Position numbers and translations under genes: made by a program
Assembly (NCBI GenBank): GCA_965230605.1
Contig: CBDDLD010000004.1
Coordinates: 310,001-374,000, forward strand
Origin: CBDDLD01 sp965230605
GTDB lineage: Bacteria > Bacteroidota > Bacteroidia > Flavobacteriales > Flavobacteriaceae
DNA: 64,000 nt
Direction: 5' to 3'
In this document: positions 1-8,259 of the stretch, piece after piece
Layout: each line of letters starts with the position of its first letter
Position numbering within the stretch: position 1 is the stretch's first letter
Notes under the pieces: generated by a model
Told to the model about the DNA's origin: nothing
What the model saw: the letters and a program-made list of their open reading frames with translations, nothing else
The model's database searches: none

Positions 1-1
1 A

Positions 2-904
2 GCAATGTGTAAAAAGCTTTATAAGGCACATCACCCTACAAAAGTATTGGGTGAAATGAATAAAGCATCCTCAATTTTAAGAGACATATTTAACGATTCG
101 TTTTCAGGAATAGTTGTAGATGATGAAACATTGTATTTACAAGTTAAAGATTATGTGCAACAAATTGCTCCAAAGAAAGAATCTATAGTTAAATACTACA
201 AAAATGGAATTCCAATTTTTGAAAAGTTTGGAATTGAACGTCAAATAAAGACATCGTTTGGACGCACAGTATCTATGGCAAAAGGAGCGTATTTGGTTAT
301 AGAACATACCGAAGCACTTCATGTTATAGATGTTAATAGCGGCAATCGATCTAACAAAGAAAAAAACCAAGAGGATACAGCTTTAGAAGTCAATTTAATC
401 TCAGCTTCTGAAATTGCACGTCAGTTACGACTGCGTGATATGGGAGGCATTATCGTCGTAGATTTCATTGATATGGGCAGGGCTGAAAATAGAAAAGCCC
501 TATACAATCATCTTAGAGACGAAATGAAAGATGATAAAGCAAAACATAAAATATTGCCGCCGAGTAAGTTTGGTTTGGTGCAAATTACTAGACAACGCGT
601 TAGGCCAGAACGCAATATTAAAACAAAAGAAGAGAATCCTAACCTTGAAGGGAGCGAAATTGAAGCGCCAATTAAAGTGATAGAGCGTATTACTAACGAT
701 CTAGAACGGATTCTTAAAAAAGACTATAAAAAGATAACTTTAAATGCACATCCTTTTATAGCAGCCTTTTTAACCAAAGGGTTCCCATCGGTACGATCAA
801 AGTGGTTCTTTGATTATAAAAAATGGGTAAAAGTTATACCCAGAGATGCTTACACTTATCTTGAATACCATTTTTTTGATAAAGATGGTAACAAAATCAA
901 ATAA
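2..904 (+). CDS. rng: Ribonuclease E/G family protein, C-terminal part (partial)
   Basis: The frame is open at the left edge, so this is the 3' part of a longer gene; the ATG at 5 is internal. RNase E/G enzymes are about 500 residues and cleave single-stranded RNA in rRNA maturation and mRNA decay. Visible here are the two metal-binding aspartates of the DNase I-like catalytic subdomain: HVIDVNSG (Asp109, counted from the ATG at 5) and VVDFIDM (Asp153). The conserved segment LVQITRQRVRP follows. The family's zinc-link motif CPxC, expected just after that segment, is absent; the sequence there is KEENPNLEGSE and no cysteine is nearby. The C-terminus (HPFIAAFLTKGFPS to EYHFFDKDG) matches my memory of flavobacterial homologues. 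A strong terminator follows directly. Confidence 0.93.
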   Translation, partial: AMCKKLYKAHHPTKVLGEMNKASSILRDIFNDSFSGIVVDDETLYLQVKDYVQQIAPKKESIVKYYKNGIPIFEKFGIERQIKTSFGRTVSMAKGAYLVIEHTEALHVIDVNSGNRSNKEKNQEDTALEVNLISASEIARQLRLRDMGGIIVVDFIDMGRAENRKALYNHLRDEMKDDKAKHKILPPSKFGLVQITRQRVRPERNIKTKEENPNLEGSEIEAPIKVIERITNDLERILKKDYKKITLNAHPFIAAFLTKGFPSVRSKWFFDYKKWVKVIPRDAYTYLEYHFFDKDGNKIK

Positions 905-912
905 TATCGATT

Positions 913-943
913 AAAAAGCCCGTCCATTGGACGGGCTTTTTTT
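913..943 (+). terminator. Intrinsic terminator after RNase G gene
   Basis: A 13-bp perfect hairpin (AAAAAGCCCGTCC, loop ATT, GGACGGGCTTTTT) ends in a run of T. The A-run on the left arm makes it potentially bidirectional, so it could also stop the convergent aldo/keto reductase transcript. Confidence 0.92.
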
Positions 944-960
944 GTTATATATATTTTTAT

Positions 961-1998
961 TTATGGTGCCGGATTAGGGATTTCAGCATGTACCGCATTA
1001 ATTGCAGCCATAACCTCTTTACTAAGTGAAATATTAATACTATCAATATTTTCTTCAAGTTGTTCCAATGATGTAGCGCCTATAATATTACTTGTTATAA
1101 AAGGACGCTGATTTACAAAGGCTAAGGCCATTTGCGCTAAACTCATACCGTTGTCTTCAGCAATCTTTAAATAACGCTTAGTTGCTTTTGTGGCTTGCTC
1201 ACCACTATACCTGGCAAATCTTGGAAATAGTTTTAAACGCGCATTATCTGCTGCAGTTCCTTTTACATATTTACCTGAAAGTACACCAAAAGCCATTGGT
1301 GAGTATGCTAATAATCCAATATTCTCTCTTAAAGACGTCTCAGCAAGATCACCTTCAAATGTCCTGCACAATAACGAATATGCATTTTGAATAGTGATCA
1401 TTCTCGGAAGATCATTAGCTTTAGATTCTTGAAGATAGCGCATAGTTCCCCATGCTTTTTCATTTGAGATTCCAATTTGCCTTACTTTTCCCGATTTTAT
1501 GATCTCATCAAGATTATGTAAGATTTCATTGAAATTATCTTCCCATGAATCACTTGGGTTATGATTATAATCTCTAATACCAAAAGTATTGGTTTGGCGT
1601 TCCGGCCAATGCAATTGATAGAGGTCAATATAATCGGTTTGCAGGCGCTTTAGACTATTATCTACGGCTTCATTTAAAGCACTTTTACTAAACCCTGTAG
1701 TTCTTATATGTGCTGTGTAATCACCAGGGCCGGCAATTTTTGTAGCTAATATGACTTTATCTCTAGTACCTCTGCTAGAAAACCAATTACCAATAATACG
1801 TTCTGTCTCAGCATAGGTTTCTGCGGTGGCTGGCACAGGGTATAACTCGGCAACATCAAAAAAGTTAACACCTTTATCTGTAGCCAGATCCATTTGTGCA
1901 AAGCCTTCTTCTTGGGTGTTCTGATTTCCCCAGGTCATGGTTCCTAAACAAATTTTACTGACTTTGATATCAGTATTAGGAAGGTTAGTGTATTTCAT
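961..1998 (-). CDS. Tas-like NADP(H)-dependent aldo/keto reductase
   Basis: A 345-residue (beta/alpha)8-barrel oxidoreductase of the aldo/keto reductase superfamily. The N-terminus, the DVAELYPVP segment, RYSGEQ and the terminal PAP resemble E. coli Tas along the whole length. The catalytic tetrad is visible: Asp48 and Tyr53 in DVAELYP, Lys87 in LATK and His130 in YQLHWP. Cofactor-binding motifs (IGISNE, LLAYSP, IIGATS) are present. I start at the ATG at 1998; the TTG one codon upstream is less likely and Tas itself begins one residue before the YxxxP motif. The physiological substrate of Tas-type enzymes is unclear. It is convergent with the RNase G gene, and the gene upstream on this strand ends 12 bases away. 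Confidence 0.93.
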   Translation of the reverse strand: MKYTNLPNTDIKVSKICLGTMTWGNQNTQEEGFAQMDLATDKGVNFFDVAELYPVPATAETYAETERIIGNWFSSRGTRDKVILATKIAGPGDYTAHIRTTGFSKSALNEAVDNSLKRLQTDYIDLYQLHWPERQTNTFGIRDYNHNPSDSWEDNFNEILHNLDEIIKSGKVRQIGISNEKAWGTMRYLQESKANDLPRMITIQNAYSLLCRTFEGDLAETSLRENIGLLAYSPMAFGVLSGKYVKGTAADNARLKLFPRFARYSGEQATKATKRYLKIAEDNGMSLAQMALAFVNQRPFITSNIIGATSLEQLEENIDSINISLSKEVMAAINAVHAEIPNPAP

Positions 1999-2010
1999 CA
2001 ATTTTTTAGT

Positions 2011-2433
2011 TTAATCTTTTTCAATTATGTAATCAAATGCTTTGATTCTTAGTTTAGTTAATTCCATCATTGAATGCATATAGATAATTGCTTCTACATT
2101 ACTTTCTAACCCTCCACATTTTATTAAGCTAATACTCTTTCTTTCATATTCCCAATTTTTTTGATGTGTTTTGAAAACAGTTTTTATGCTATCATTATTA
2201 ATTGAGTTTATAATGTTATTGTACTTAGCTAACATTATTGAATCAACTTTTCTAAGTTGTATGTTTAAGCAAATCCTATGTTCTAAGTTAGACCCCGAAG
2301 TGTTATCACAATCAATACCTTCAAACCCTTTCATGTAGTGTAGATCTTTGAGAAACCCTACATCATCCGTATTTTGGGCAATACTAAATGTGTGAAACAC
2401 TAAGAACAGTATACAAATAAGTCTAAATATCAT
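2011..2433 (-). CDS. Secreted LprI-like (DUF1311) protein
   Basis: A 140-residue protein with an N-terminal signal peptide ending near SIAQN. The remainder fits the LprI/DUF1311 pattern: CDNTSGSNLEHRIC, then a KVDSIMLAKYNNI helix, then a QKNWEYERKSISLIKCGG segment. LprI-type proteins are small periplasmic or surface proteins, and some inhibit lysozyme; that role is not shown here. The start overlaps the end of the OmpA-type lipoprotein gene by 11 bases, so the two are probably translationally coupled. A role at the cell envelope fits this neighbour. Family assignment is by pattern only. Confidence 0.7.
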   Translation of the reverse strand: MIFRLICILFLVFHTFSIAQNTDDVGFLKDLHYMKGFEGIDCDNTSGSNLEHRICLNIQLRKVDSIMLAKYNNIINSINNDSIKTVFKTHQKNWEYERKSISLIKCGGLESNVEAIIYMHSMMELTKLRIKAFDYIIEKD

Positions 2434-3382
2434 TTAAAAGCTTAGTGATTTCATCCAATTTGGGTGTTAGAATAATTTCAATACGACGGTTCTTAGCCTT
2501 ACCATCAGCAGTATCATTACTTGCTATAGGAGCAAACTCTCCTCGACCAGCAGCCGTCAGGTTTTCAGCATTAATAGATGCATTTTCTTTTAATATTTTA
2601 ACTATAGATGTGGCACGTTTGGTAGAAAGATCCCAATTACCACTTAATTGTGCATTACCTTTATATGGTACATTGTCTGTATGCCCTTCAATAAGGATTG
2701 CGATATCCGGATTTTCAGCAAGTACATCACCTAGCTGCTCAACCGCTTTTCGCCCTTCAGAACCCACAGTCCAGCTTCCAGATTTAAATAATAACTTGTT
2801 TTCCATAGAGACATAAACTTTTCCATTACGTTGCTCTACGGTAAGTCCTTTACCTTCAAAATTAGTTAATGCTTTTGAAATCGCATTTTTTAGTTTGGTC
2901 ATTGCAGCATCTTTACTAGCAATAACATTTTCTAATTCTGCTACACGTTGTGAACGACTTTCTAGCTCCTTTTGAAGTTTATTTAATCGATCACTCTCGG
3001 CGGCTAATGCCTGCTCCTTGGCCTCTAACTGAGCAAGAAGCTCTCTATTCTTCTTTGAATTCTCTGCTATTGCTGCCGAACTGTTTTTTTCTAAAGCTTC
3101 ATAAGATGCCTTTAAATTATCTAGATTCGACTTTGTTGCTGCCAATTCAGAAGTTAATTTATCACGCTCTAAAACAGCATCATTATAGGCCTTTTGTAAT
3201 TTGTCGAGGTCATTAGAGAGTTTAGTTGTCTCCTTATTTAAAGCATCATTTTCGTCAGAAAGGCTTCGATTTTCTTTTTTGAGGTTAGCATATTTGTCTT
3301 CTAGTTCTGTGTATATCTTTTTAGATACACAAGAGGTAAACATTGTCAGTGTTAGTGCTATTAATGAAATTTTTTTGATCAT
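2423..3382 (-). CDS. OmpA-family peptidoglycan-associated lipoprotein with coiled coil
   Basis: A 319-residue outer-membrane lipoprotein. The signal peptide ends in the lipobox TSC (Cys18). A long, charged, heptad-like coiled coil spans about residues 25-160. A C-terminal OmpA-like peptidoglycan-binding domain spans about 185-310, with the signature ILIEGHTDNVPYKG, the STKRATSIVKIL helix and GRGEFAPIASNDTADGKAKNRRIEI. The domain anchors the outer membrane to peptidoglycan. It shares an overlapping junction with the LprI-like gene. The exonuclease III gene lies 11 bases upstream on the same strand and may be co-transcribed. The exact physiological name (Pal, MotB-like or other) cannot be given. 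Confidence 0.92.
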   Translation of the reverse strand: MIKKISLIALTLTMFTSCVSKKIYTELEDKYANLKKENRSLSDENDALNKETTKLSNDLDKLQKAYNDAVLERDKLTSELAATKSNLDNLKASYEALEKNSSAAIAENSKKNRELLAQLEAKEQALAAESDRLNKLQKELESRSQRVAELENVIASKDAAMTKLKNAISKALTNFEGKGLTVEQRNGKVYVSMENKLLFKSGSWTVGSEGRKAVEQLGDVLAENPDIAILIEGHTDNVPYKGNAQLSGNWDLSTKRATSIVKILKENASINAENLTAAGRGEFAPIASNDTADGKAKNRRIEIILTPKLDEITKLLNDI

Positions 3383-3393
3383 GTTTAAGTAAT

Positions 3394-4155
3394 TTAATTG
3401 TCTATTTCTAATAAAATGGGGCAGTGATCACTATGCACTGCATCAGAGAGTATAACGCTTCGCTTTAATTTTTCTTGTAGTGGTTTACTAGCCATAGCAT
3501 AATCTAACCGCCAGCCTTTATTATTAGCTCTGGCATTGGCTCTATAGCTCCACCATGTATATTCTTGTTTTTCAGGATGTAAATACCTAAATGAATCTAT
3601 AAATCCACTATTAATAAATTTACCTAACCATGTCCGTTCTTCAGGAAGAAACCCTGAAACACCTTTCATCTTAGGATTGTGAATATCGATCTCTTCATGA
3701 CAAATATTATAATCGCCACAGACAATAAGATTGGGCTTTTCTTTACGTAAGTTATTAAGATAATCATGGATCATGTCCATGTACTCAAATTTGTGTGCTA
3801 ATCGGGCATCATTAGTTCCAGAGGGTAAGTACATACTCATAATAGACACACCATTATAATCAGCTCTTATGTTACGACCTTCAAAATCCATAGATTCTAT
3901 ACCTGTCCCATATTCCACGTGATCAGGCTCCGTTTTGCTTAAAATCGCTACACCGCTATACCCTTTTTTTTGGGCGCTAAACCAATAATTATAGTTATAA
4001 CCCGCCTTTGAAAAAAGGTCTAGATCTAATTGCTCTTTGTTTGCTTTTATTTCTTGAAGACAGATGACATCCGGGTTGGCCGCTGTCAGCCAATCTAGGA
4101 ATCCTTTGTTAATGGCTGCTCTAATGCCATTGACGTTATAAGATGCTATTTTCAT
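3394..4155 (-). CDS. xth: Exodeoxyribonuclease III
   Basis: A 253-residue AP endonuclease/3'-5' exonuclease of the EEP (exonuclease-endonuclease-phosphatase) fold, acting in base excision repair. The motif set is complete: SYNVNGIRAA at the N-terminus, LQEIKA with the metal-binding Glu, VCGDYNICHEEID, GFLPEERTW, RLDYAMAS and the C-terminal SDHCPI with the catalytic Asp-His. Length is normal for the family. It is followed by the OmpA-type lipoprotein gene after 11 bases and is divergent from the large outer-membrane protein gene. Confidence 0.96.
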   Translation of the reverse strand: MKIASYNVNGIRAAINKGFLDWLTAANPDVICLQEIKANKEQLDLDLFSKAGYNYNYWFSAQKKGYSGVAILSKTEPDHVEYGTGIESMDFEGRNIRADYNGVSIMSMYLPSGTNDARLAHKFEYMDMIHDYLNNLRKEKPNLIVCGDYNICHEEIDIHNPKMKGVSGFLPEERTWLGKFINSGFIDSFRYLHPEKQEYTWWSYRANARANNKGWRLDYAMASKPLQEKLKRSVILSDAVHSDHCPILLEIDN

Positions 4156-4235
4156 TCGCTGAATTTGCAGTTTTAGCTAAAATAAATAATATGGTACTTT
4201 TACACTATTATTTTATGGTGCTTTTAACGATAAAA

Positions 4236-4243
4236 TATTTTTG
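4236..4243 (+). promoter_or_regulatory. Candidate Bacteroidota -7 promoter box
   Basis: TATTTTTG matches the TAnnTTTG -7 consensus, 23 bases before the ATG at 4267. No clear -33 TTG is seen at the usual distance, so support is limited. Confidence 0.45.
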
Positions 4244-4266
4244 TCTTTAGGAAGTTATTGTTCTAC

Positions 4267-7200
4267 ATGAAAATTGCTATTTCTATTGTATTGTTATTCT
4301 TATCTTTTGGTGCTTTTGCGCAAGAGAAGACCAATAATTACAGAACAAAAAAACTTGCAGTAAAAGATTCGATAGTTATAGATTCTATAAGTATTAACCC
4401 ATCTAAGTTTGTTGTTAAGACCAAGGCAAATCAAGTCATTGACACTAGTTTGTATGTGATTGATTTTCAAAAGGCAATTTTGAGGCTGAAATCATCAGCA
4501 ACTATAGATACTATAATTGTTGAATATCTAAGATACCCTGCGTTTCTGACAAAAACATATAAGCAATTAGATGAGTCTATCATTGTTAATAACACCAGGG
4601 CCACTCAACAGCTGTATAAGTTGCAACAACGTACTGACGAAAGACGATTTACCCCTTTTGATGGCTTAACAACCTCGGGGAGTATATCTAGAGGAGTGAC
4701 CATAGGTAATAATCAGAATTCGGTACTCAATAGTGAACTGGATCTTCAAATCACCGGAAAGCTTAGCGATAAAGTATCTTTAAGAGCTTCAATTCAGGAT
4801 GCTAATATTCCACTGCAAGAAAGTGGGTATTCTCAACGGCTTGATGAGTTTGATCAGGTGTTTATTGAATTGTTTAGTGACAATTGGAATATTAGAGCCG
4901 GAGATATAGATCTGATAAATGCTAAAAGTTACTTTGCAAGTTTTACAAAACGTGTTCAGGGCTTATTTGTAAATGCCAATCTAAGTGAGAAAACAAACGT
5001 ATTTGCTTCAGGAGCTTTGGTAAGAGGACAGTTTACAACCAGCCAATTTACTGCCCAAGAAGGCAACCAAGGGCCATATAAGCTTAGAGGCCCTAATAAT
5101 GAGCTATTTGTACTTATAGTTTCAGGTAGCGAAACTGTATATGTTAATGGTGTACCATTAGAACGTGGAGAGAATAGAGATTACATTATTGATTATAATG
5201 CAGGAGAGATTATTTTCAATTCTACATTTCCTATTACATCCGAAATGAGAATTACGGTAGACTATCAGTTTAGTGAACGAAATTACTCTAGATTTACAGC
5301 TTACGGAGGAGCTAATTATGAATCCGAAAAGTTAAACCTTGGGGTGTCTGTATATTCTGAAAGTGATGCTAAGAATCAGCCTTTACAACAAAATTTATCG
5401 ACTGAACAAACTCAGATATTAGCAGATGCCGGTGATGACAGAACGTTAATGGTAGCACCCTCTGCGGTTGAAGAAACGTTTTCAGAAAATAGAATATTAT
5501 ACAGAAAAGAGATGATAGGAGGAGAAGAAGTATTTGTCTTTTCTAATGACCCTAATGATGTGCTGTTTAGTGTTCGGTTTACTTTAGTTGGTAATAATCA
5601 AGGAAACTACATCTTAAGTAGTATTAATGCGGTAAGTAATATTTTTGAATATGTGCCACCTGTGAATGGGGTACCTCAAGGGAATTATGAGCCTATTATT
5701 CAGTTAGTAGCACCTGAGCGATTGCAAATAGCAGTTCTTAATGGTAATTATAAACCAACAGAAAAAACCAATATCTATTTTGAGTTAGCAGGAAGTAAAA
5801 ATGATCTTAATTTATTTTCAGATCTAGATGATGATGACAATAATGGTTACGCAGCTAAATTTAGAGCCAGTCAGAGTGTTATAAAGACAGATAGTTTATG
5901 GAATCTGACCGCAATAGTGGATGCAGATTATATTCAAAGAGATTTTAGAACCATTCAACGACTGTACCGACCAGAGTTTAATAGAGATTGGAATCTTGAT
6001 ATACCACAAGGGAATCAGATATTATTAACCACAGGGTTACAGTTATCACATGCTAAAAAAGGAATAGCTTCCTATAATTTTGAACACTTAAATTATTCTG
6101 AAAACTTTAATGGTAACCGGCATAATATTAATGCCAACCTGAGATTGGGGAACTTTACTCTTTTTAGTAATTCTAGTGCATTAAATAATAGAAGTACGGT
6201 GAATACCTCTACCTTTTTAAGATCCTTCAATCGAGTAGTATATGGAAAGAAAAATAAATGGGCAGGAGTAAAAGTAGCATTAGAAGATAATGAACAAATA
6301 GCAGTGGCTAATGATTCATTAACACCTTTGAGTCAAAAATTCACCTCTTATGAAGCTTTTGTTGGTGTAGGTGACAGCACTTCGGTTTTTGTAGAATTGG
6401 GGTATATTAATAGAGTTAATGATAGTTTGAGAGCGAATAGACTAGAGCGCGTTAATACCTCAAACACGTATTACTTAAAATCGAGATTGATACAAAACAC
6501 AAATACAAATTTACAGCTCTATATTAACTACAGAGATTTAAAAGCTAAAAATGAACTGTCTGAAGACGAACAATCATTAAATAGTAGGCTGGCATTCAGT
6601 CAAAAGCTTTTTAATAATATTGTGATATGGAATACCAGCTATGAAACCAATTCAGGGACTTTACCGCAACAAGATTTTACTTATGTAGAAGTTGAACCGG
6701 GTCAAGGGACTTATACTTGGATAGATTATAACAATAATGGCATACAGGAGTTGGACGAGTTTGAATTGGCCCAGTTTCAGGATGAAGGAAGTTATATACG
6801 TGTTCTATTGCCAAATCAGGTTTTTGTGAAAACCCATCAAAATAGGTTTAGTCAAACGCTAACGCTAAATCCGCAACAGTGGTCAGAATCTGAGAGTAAA
6901 GGCAGACGGTTTTGGTCACATTTTTACAACCAAACCTCTTTTCTTATAGATACTAAAGTAAGACGCGATGGAAGCTCATTTAATTTAAACCCTTTTAGAC
7001 GTAGTGATGATGATCAGTTAGCGCTTAATAGAAGTATTAGAAATGTGCTGTTTTATAATAGAGGGAAACAGCGTTATACCACATCATATACGTTTTTAAC
7101 CAATAATAGTAGAAGTTTATTGTCAATTGGCTTTCAGGAGAATAAGATTACTAACCATCAACTTAATTTTAATCATAAGTTTGCAAAAAATTGGTTGTTA

Positions 7201-7668
7201 AATACTATAGCCAGTACTGGAAGTAATGAAAGCTTAAGTGAAAATTTTGCCAATAGAAACTTTGTGATTGATGAGCAAAGCTTTCAACCAAAACTATCCT
7301 ATTTGTTTAATGAAAATGCACAATTCGATATTTTTTACACCTATACTAGCAAAGAAAATACAGTAGGTAGTTTTGAAACGTTGACGCAAAACAATTATGG
7401 TTTTTCATTTACTTATAATAAAGCACAGAAGATTGCTTTAAATGGGGCATTTAATTATTTTGAGAATGAATTTGAAGGTAATCCTAATACACCCGTAGCC
7501 TATCAAATCTTAGAGGGCTTGCAGCCAGGCAAAAACTTTACATGGAATCTTCTAGCACAAAAAAAATTGACTAAGTACTTAGATTTAAACCTTAACTATT
7601 TCGGAAGAAAAACAGAAAGTTCAAAAGCTATTCATACAGGAACCATTCAATTGAAAGCTTATTTCTAA
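4267..7668 (+). CDS. Large outer-membrane beta-barrel protein with SprA-like N-terminal segment, function unknown
   Basis: A 1133-residue protein starting at ATG 4267, with a signal peptide (hydrophobic core, cleavage after FGAFAQ). A TTG three codons earlier in the frame is less likely. The first third contains GSISRGVTIGNNQ, ELDLQITGKLSDKVSL, IQDANIPLQESG and EFDQVFIEL. From memory these resemble the repeated motifs of SprA, the T9SS translocon barrel, but this protein is less than half SprA's size. A later segment (YVNGVPLERGENRDYIIDYNAGEIIF) is also of that type. The C-terminal two thirds is a run of alternating aromatic/polar strands typical of an outer-membrane barrel and ends in the aromatic residue Phe. 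No enzymatic motif is visible. Confidence 0.8.
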   Translation: MKIAISIVLLFLSFGAFAQEKTNNYRTKKLAVKDSIVIDSISINPSKFVVKTKANQVIDTSLYVIDFQKAILRLKSSATIDTIIVEYLRYPAFLTKTYKQLDESIIVNNTRATQQLYKLQQRTDERRFTPFDGLTTSGSISRGVTIGNNQNSVLNSELDLQITGKLSDKVSLRASIQDANIPLQESGYSQRLDEFDQVFIELFSDNWNIRAGDIDLINAKSYFASFTKRVQGLFVNANLSEKTNVFASGALVRGQFTTSQFTAQEGNQGPYKLRGPNNELFVLIVSGSETVYVNGVPLERGENRDYIIDYNAGEIIFNSTFPITSEMRITVDYQFSERNYSRFTAYGGANYESEKLNLGVSVYSESDAKNQPLQQNLSTEQTQILADAGDDRTLMVAPSAVEETFSENRILYRKEMIGGEEVFVFSNDPNDVLFSVRFTLVGNNQGNYILSSINAVSNIFEYVPPVNGVPQGNYEPIIQLVAPERLQIAVLNGNYKPTEKTNIYFELAGSKNDLNLFSDLDDDDNNGYAAKFRASQSVIKTDSLWNLTAIVDADYIQRDFRTIQRLYRPEFNRDWNLDIPQGNQILLTTGLQLSHAKKGIASYNFEHLNYSENFNGNRHNINANLRLGNFTLFSNSSALNNRSTVNTSTFLRSFNRVVYGKKNKWAGVKVALEDNEQIAVANDSLTPLSQKFTSYEAFVGVGDSTSVFVELGYINRVNDSLRANRLERVNTSNTYYLKSRLIQNTNTNLQLYINYRDLKAKNELSEDEQSLNSRLAFSQKLFNNIVIWNTSYETNSGTLPQQDFTYVEVEPGQGTYTWIDYNNNGIQELDEFELAQFQDEGSYIRVLLPNQVFVKTHQNRFSQTLTLNPQQWSESESKGRRFWSHFYNQTSFLIDTKVRRDGSSFNLNPFRRSDDDQLALNRSIRNVLFYNRGKQRYTTSYTFLTNNSRSLLSIGFQENKITNHQLNFNHKFAKNWLLNTIASTGSNESLSENFANRNFVIDEQSFQPKLSYLFNENAQFDIFYTYTSKENTVGSFETLTQNNYGFSFTYNKAQKIALNGAFNYFENEFEGNPNTPVAYQILEGLQPGKNFTWNLLAQKKLTKYLDLNLNYFGRKTESSKAIHTGTIQLKAYF

Positions 7669-7739
7669 ATAAGACAATTCTTACGCAACCATTTCGTGTT
7701 TTAATCATCTTCATGGTGTATAATGTAATTATATATGCT

Positions 7740-8258
7740 ATGAAAAAACTATTTGTCACGCTTGCAGTGTTATCTGTTGTTGGGTTAAATGCTCAAGAAA
7801 AAACCAACGATTCAATTATTAAAAATTATAATGAAATAAAACTAAACGGGATGATTTTGGTCATAGGTGGTCTAGAGTTGACATACGAGCGTACACTAAA
7901 TGAAGAGTCAGCAGTAGGAGTGTCTGTATTTTATCCTATTGATGAGGTTTTAAATGTAGATTATTACATATCTCCATATTACCGATTTTATTTTGGGGAA
8001 AAATATGCAGGTGGATTTTATTTGGAAGGTTTTGGAATGTTGAATTCGACGGATGAGCTTCTTGCAGATATCATAGAGACAGGAAGAGATAATGTTACTG
8101 ACTTTGCACTAGGAATAGGTTTTGGTGGCAAATGGATATCGAGAAGAGGATTACTAGGTGAGTTAAGCTTTGGGTTGGGTCGCAATCTTTTTAATTCTAA
8201 TGATATCCTAAACGAGTTTGTCTTCAAGTTTGGGATAACATTTGGATATCGTTTTTAA
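7740..8258 (+). CDS. Small outer-membrane beta-barrel protein, unknown function
   Basis: A 172-residue protein from ATG 7740, where a standard signal peptide begins (MKKLFVTLAVLSVVGLNAQ). The longer reading from ATG 7713 adds nine residues that spoil it. The mature part consists of alternating hydrophobic strands with many Gly and aromatic residues and ends in GYRF, a typical outer-membrane insertion signal. It resembles small porin-like families such as DUF3575, but I cannot assign it firmly. It lies 71 bases after the large barrel gene and faces the FG-GAP gene convergently, with a 1-base gap. Confidence 0.75.
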   Translation: MKKLFVTLAVLSVVGLNAQEKTNDSIIKNYNEIKLNGMILVIGGLELTYERTLNEESAVGVSVFYPIDEVLNVDYYISPYYRFYFGEKYAGGFYLEGFGMLNSTDELLADIIETGRDNVTDFALGIGFGGKWISRRGLLGELSFGLGRNLFNSNDILNEFVFKFGITFGYRF

Positions 8259-8259
8259 A

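Noticed and set aside
1182..1394. Plus-strand frames opposite the aldo/keto reductase
   Set aside because: They are antisense shadows of a gene with a complete catalytic tetrad and family-wide similarity.
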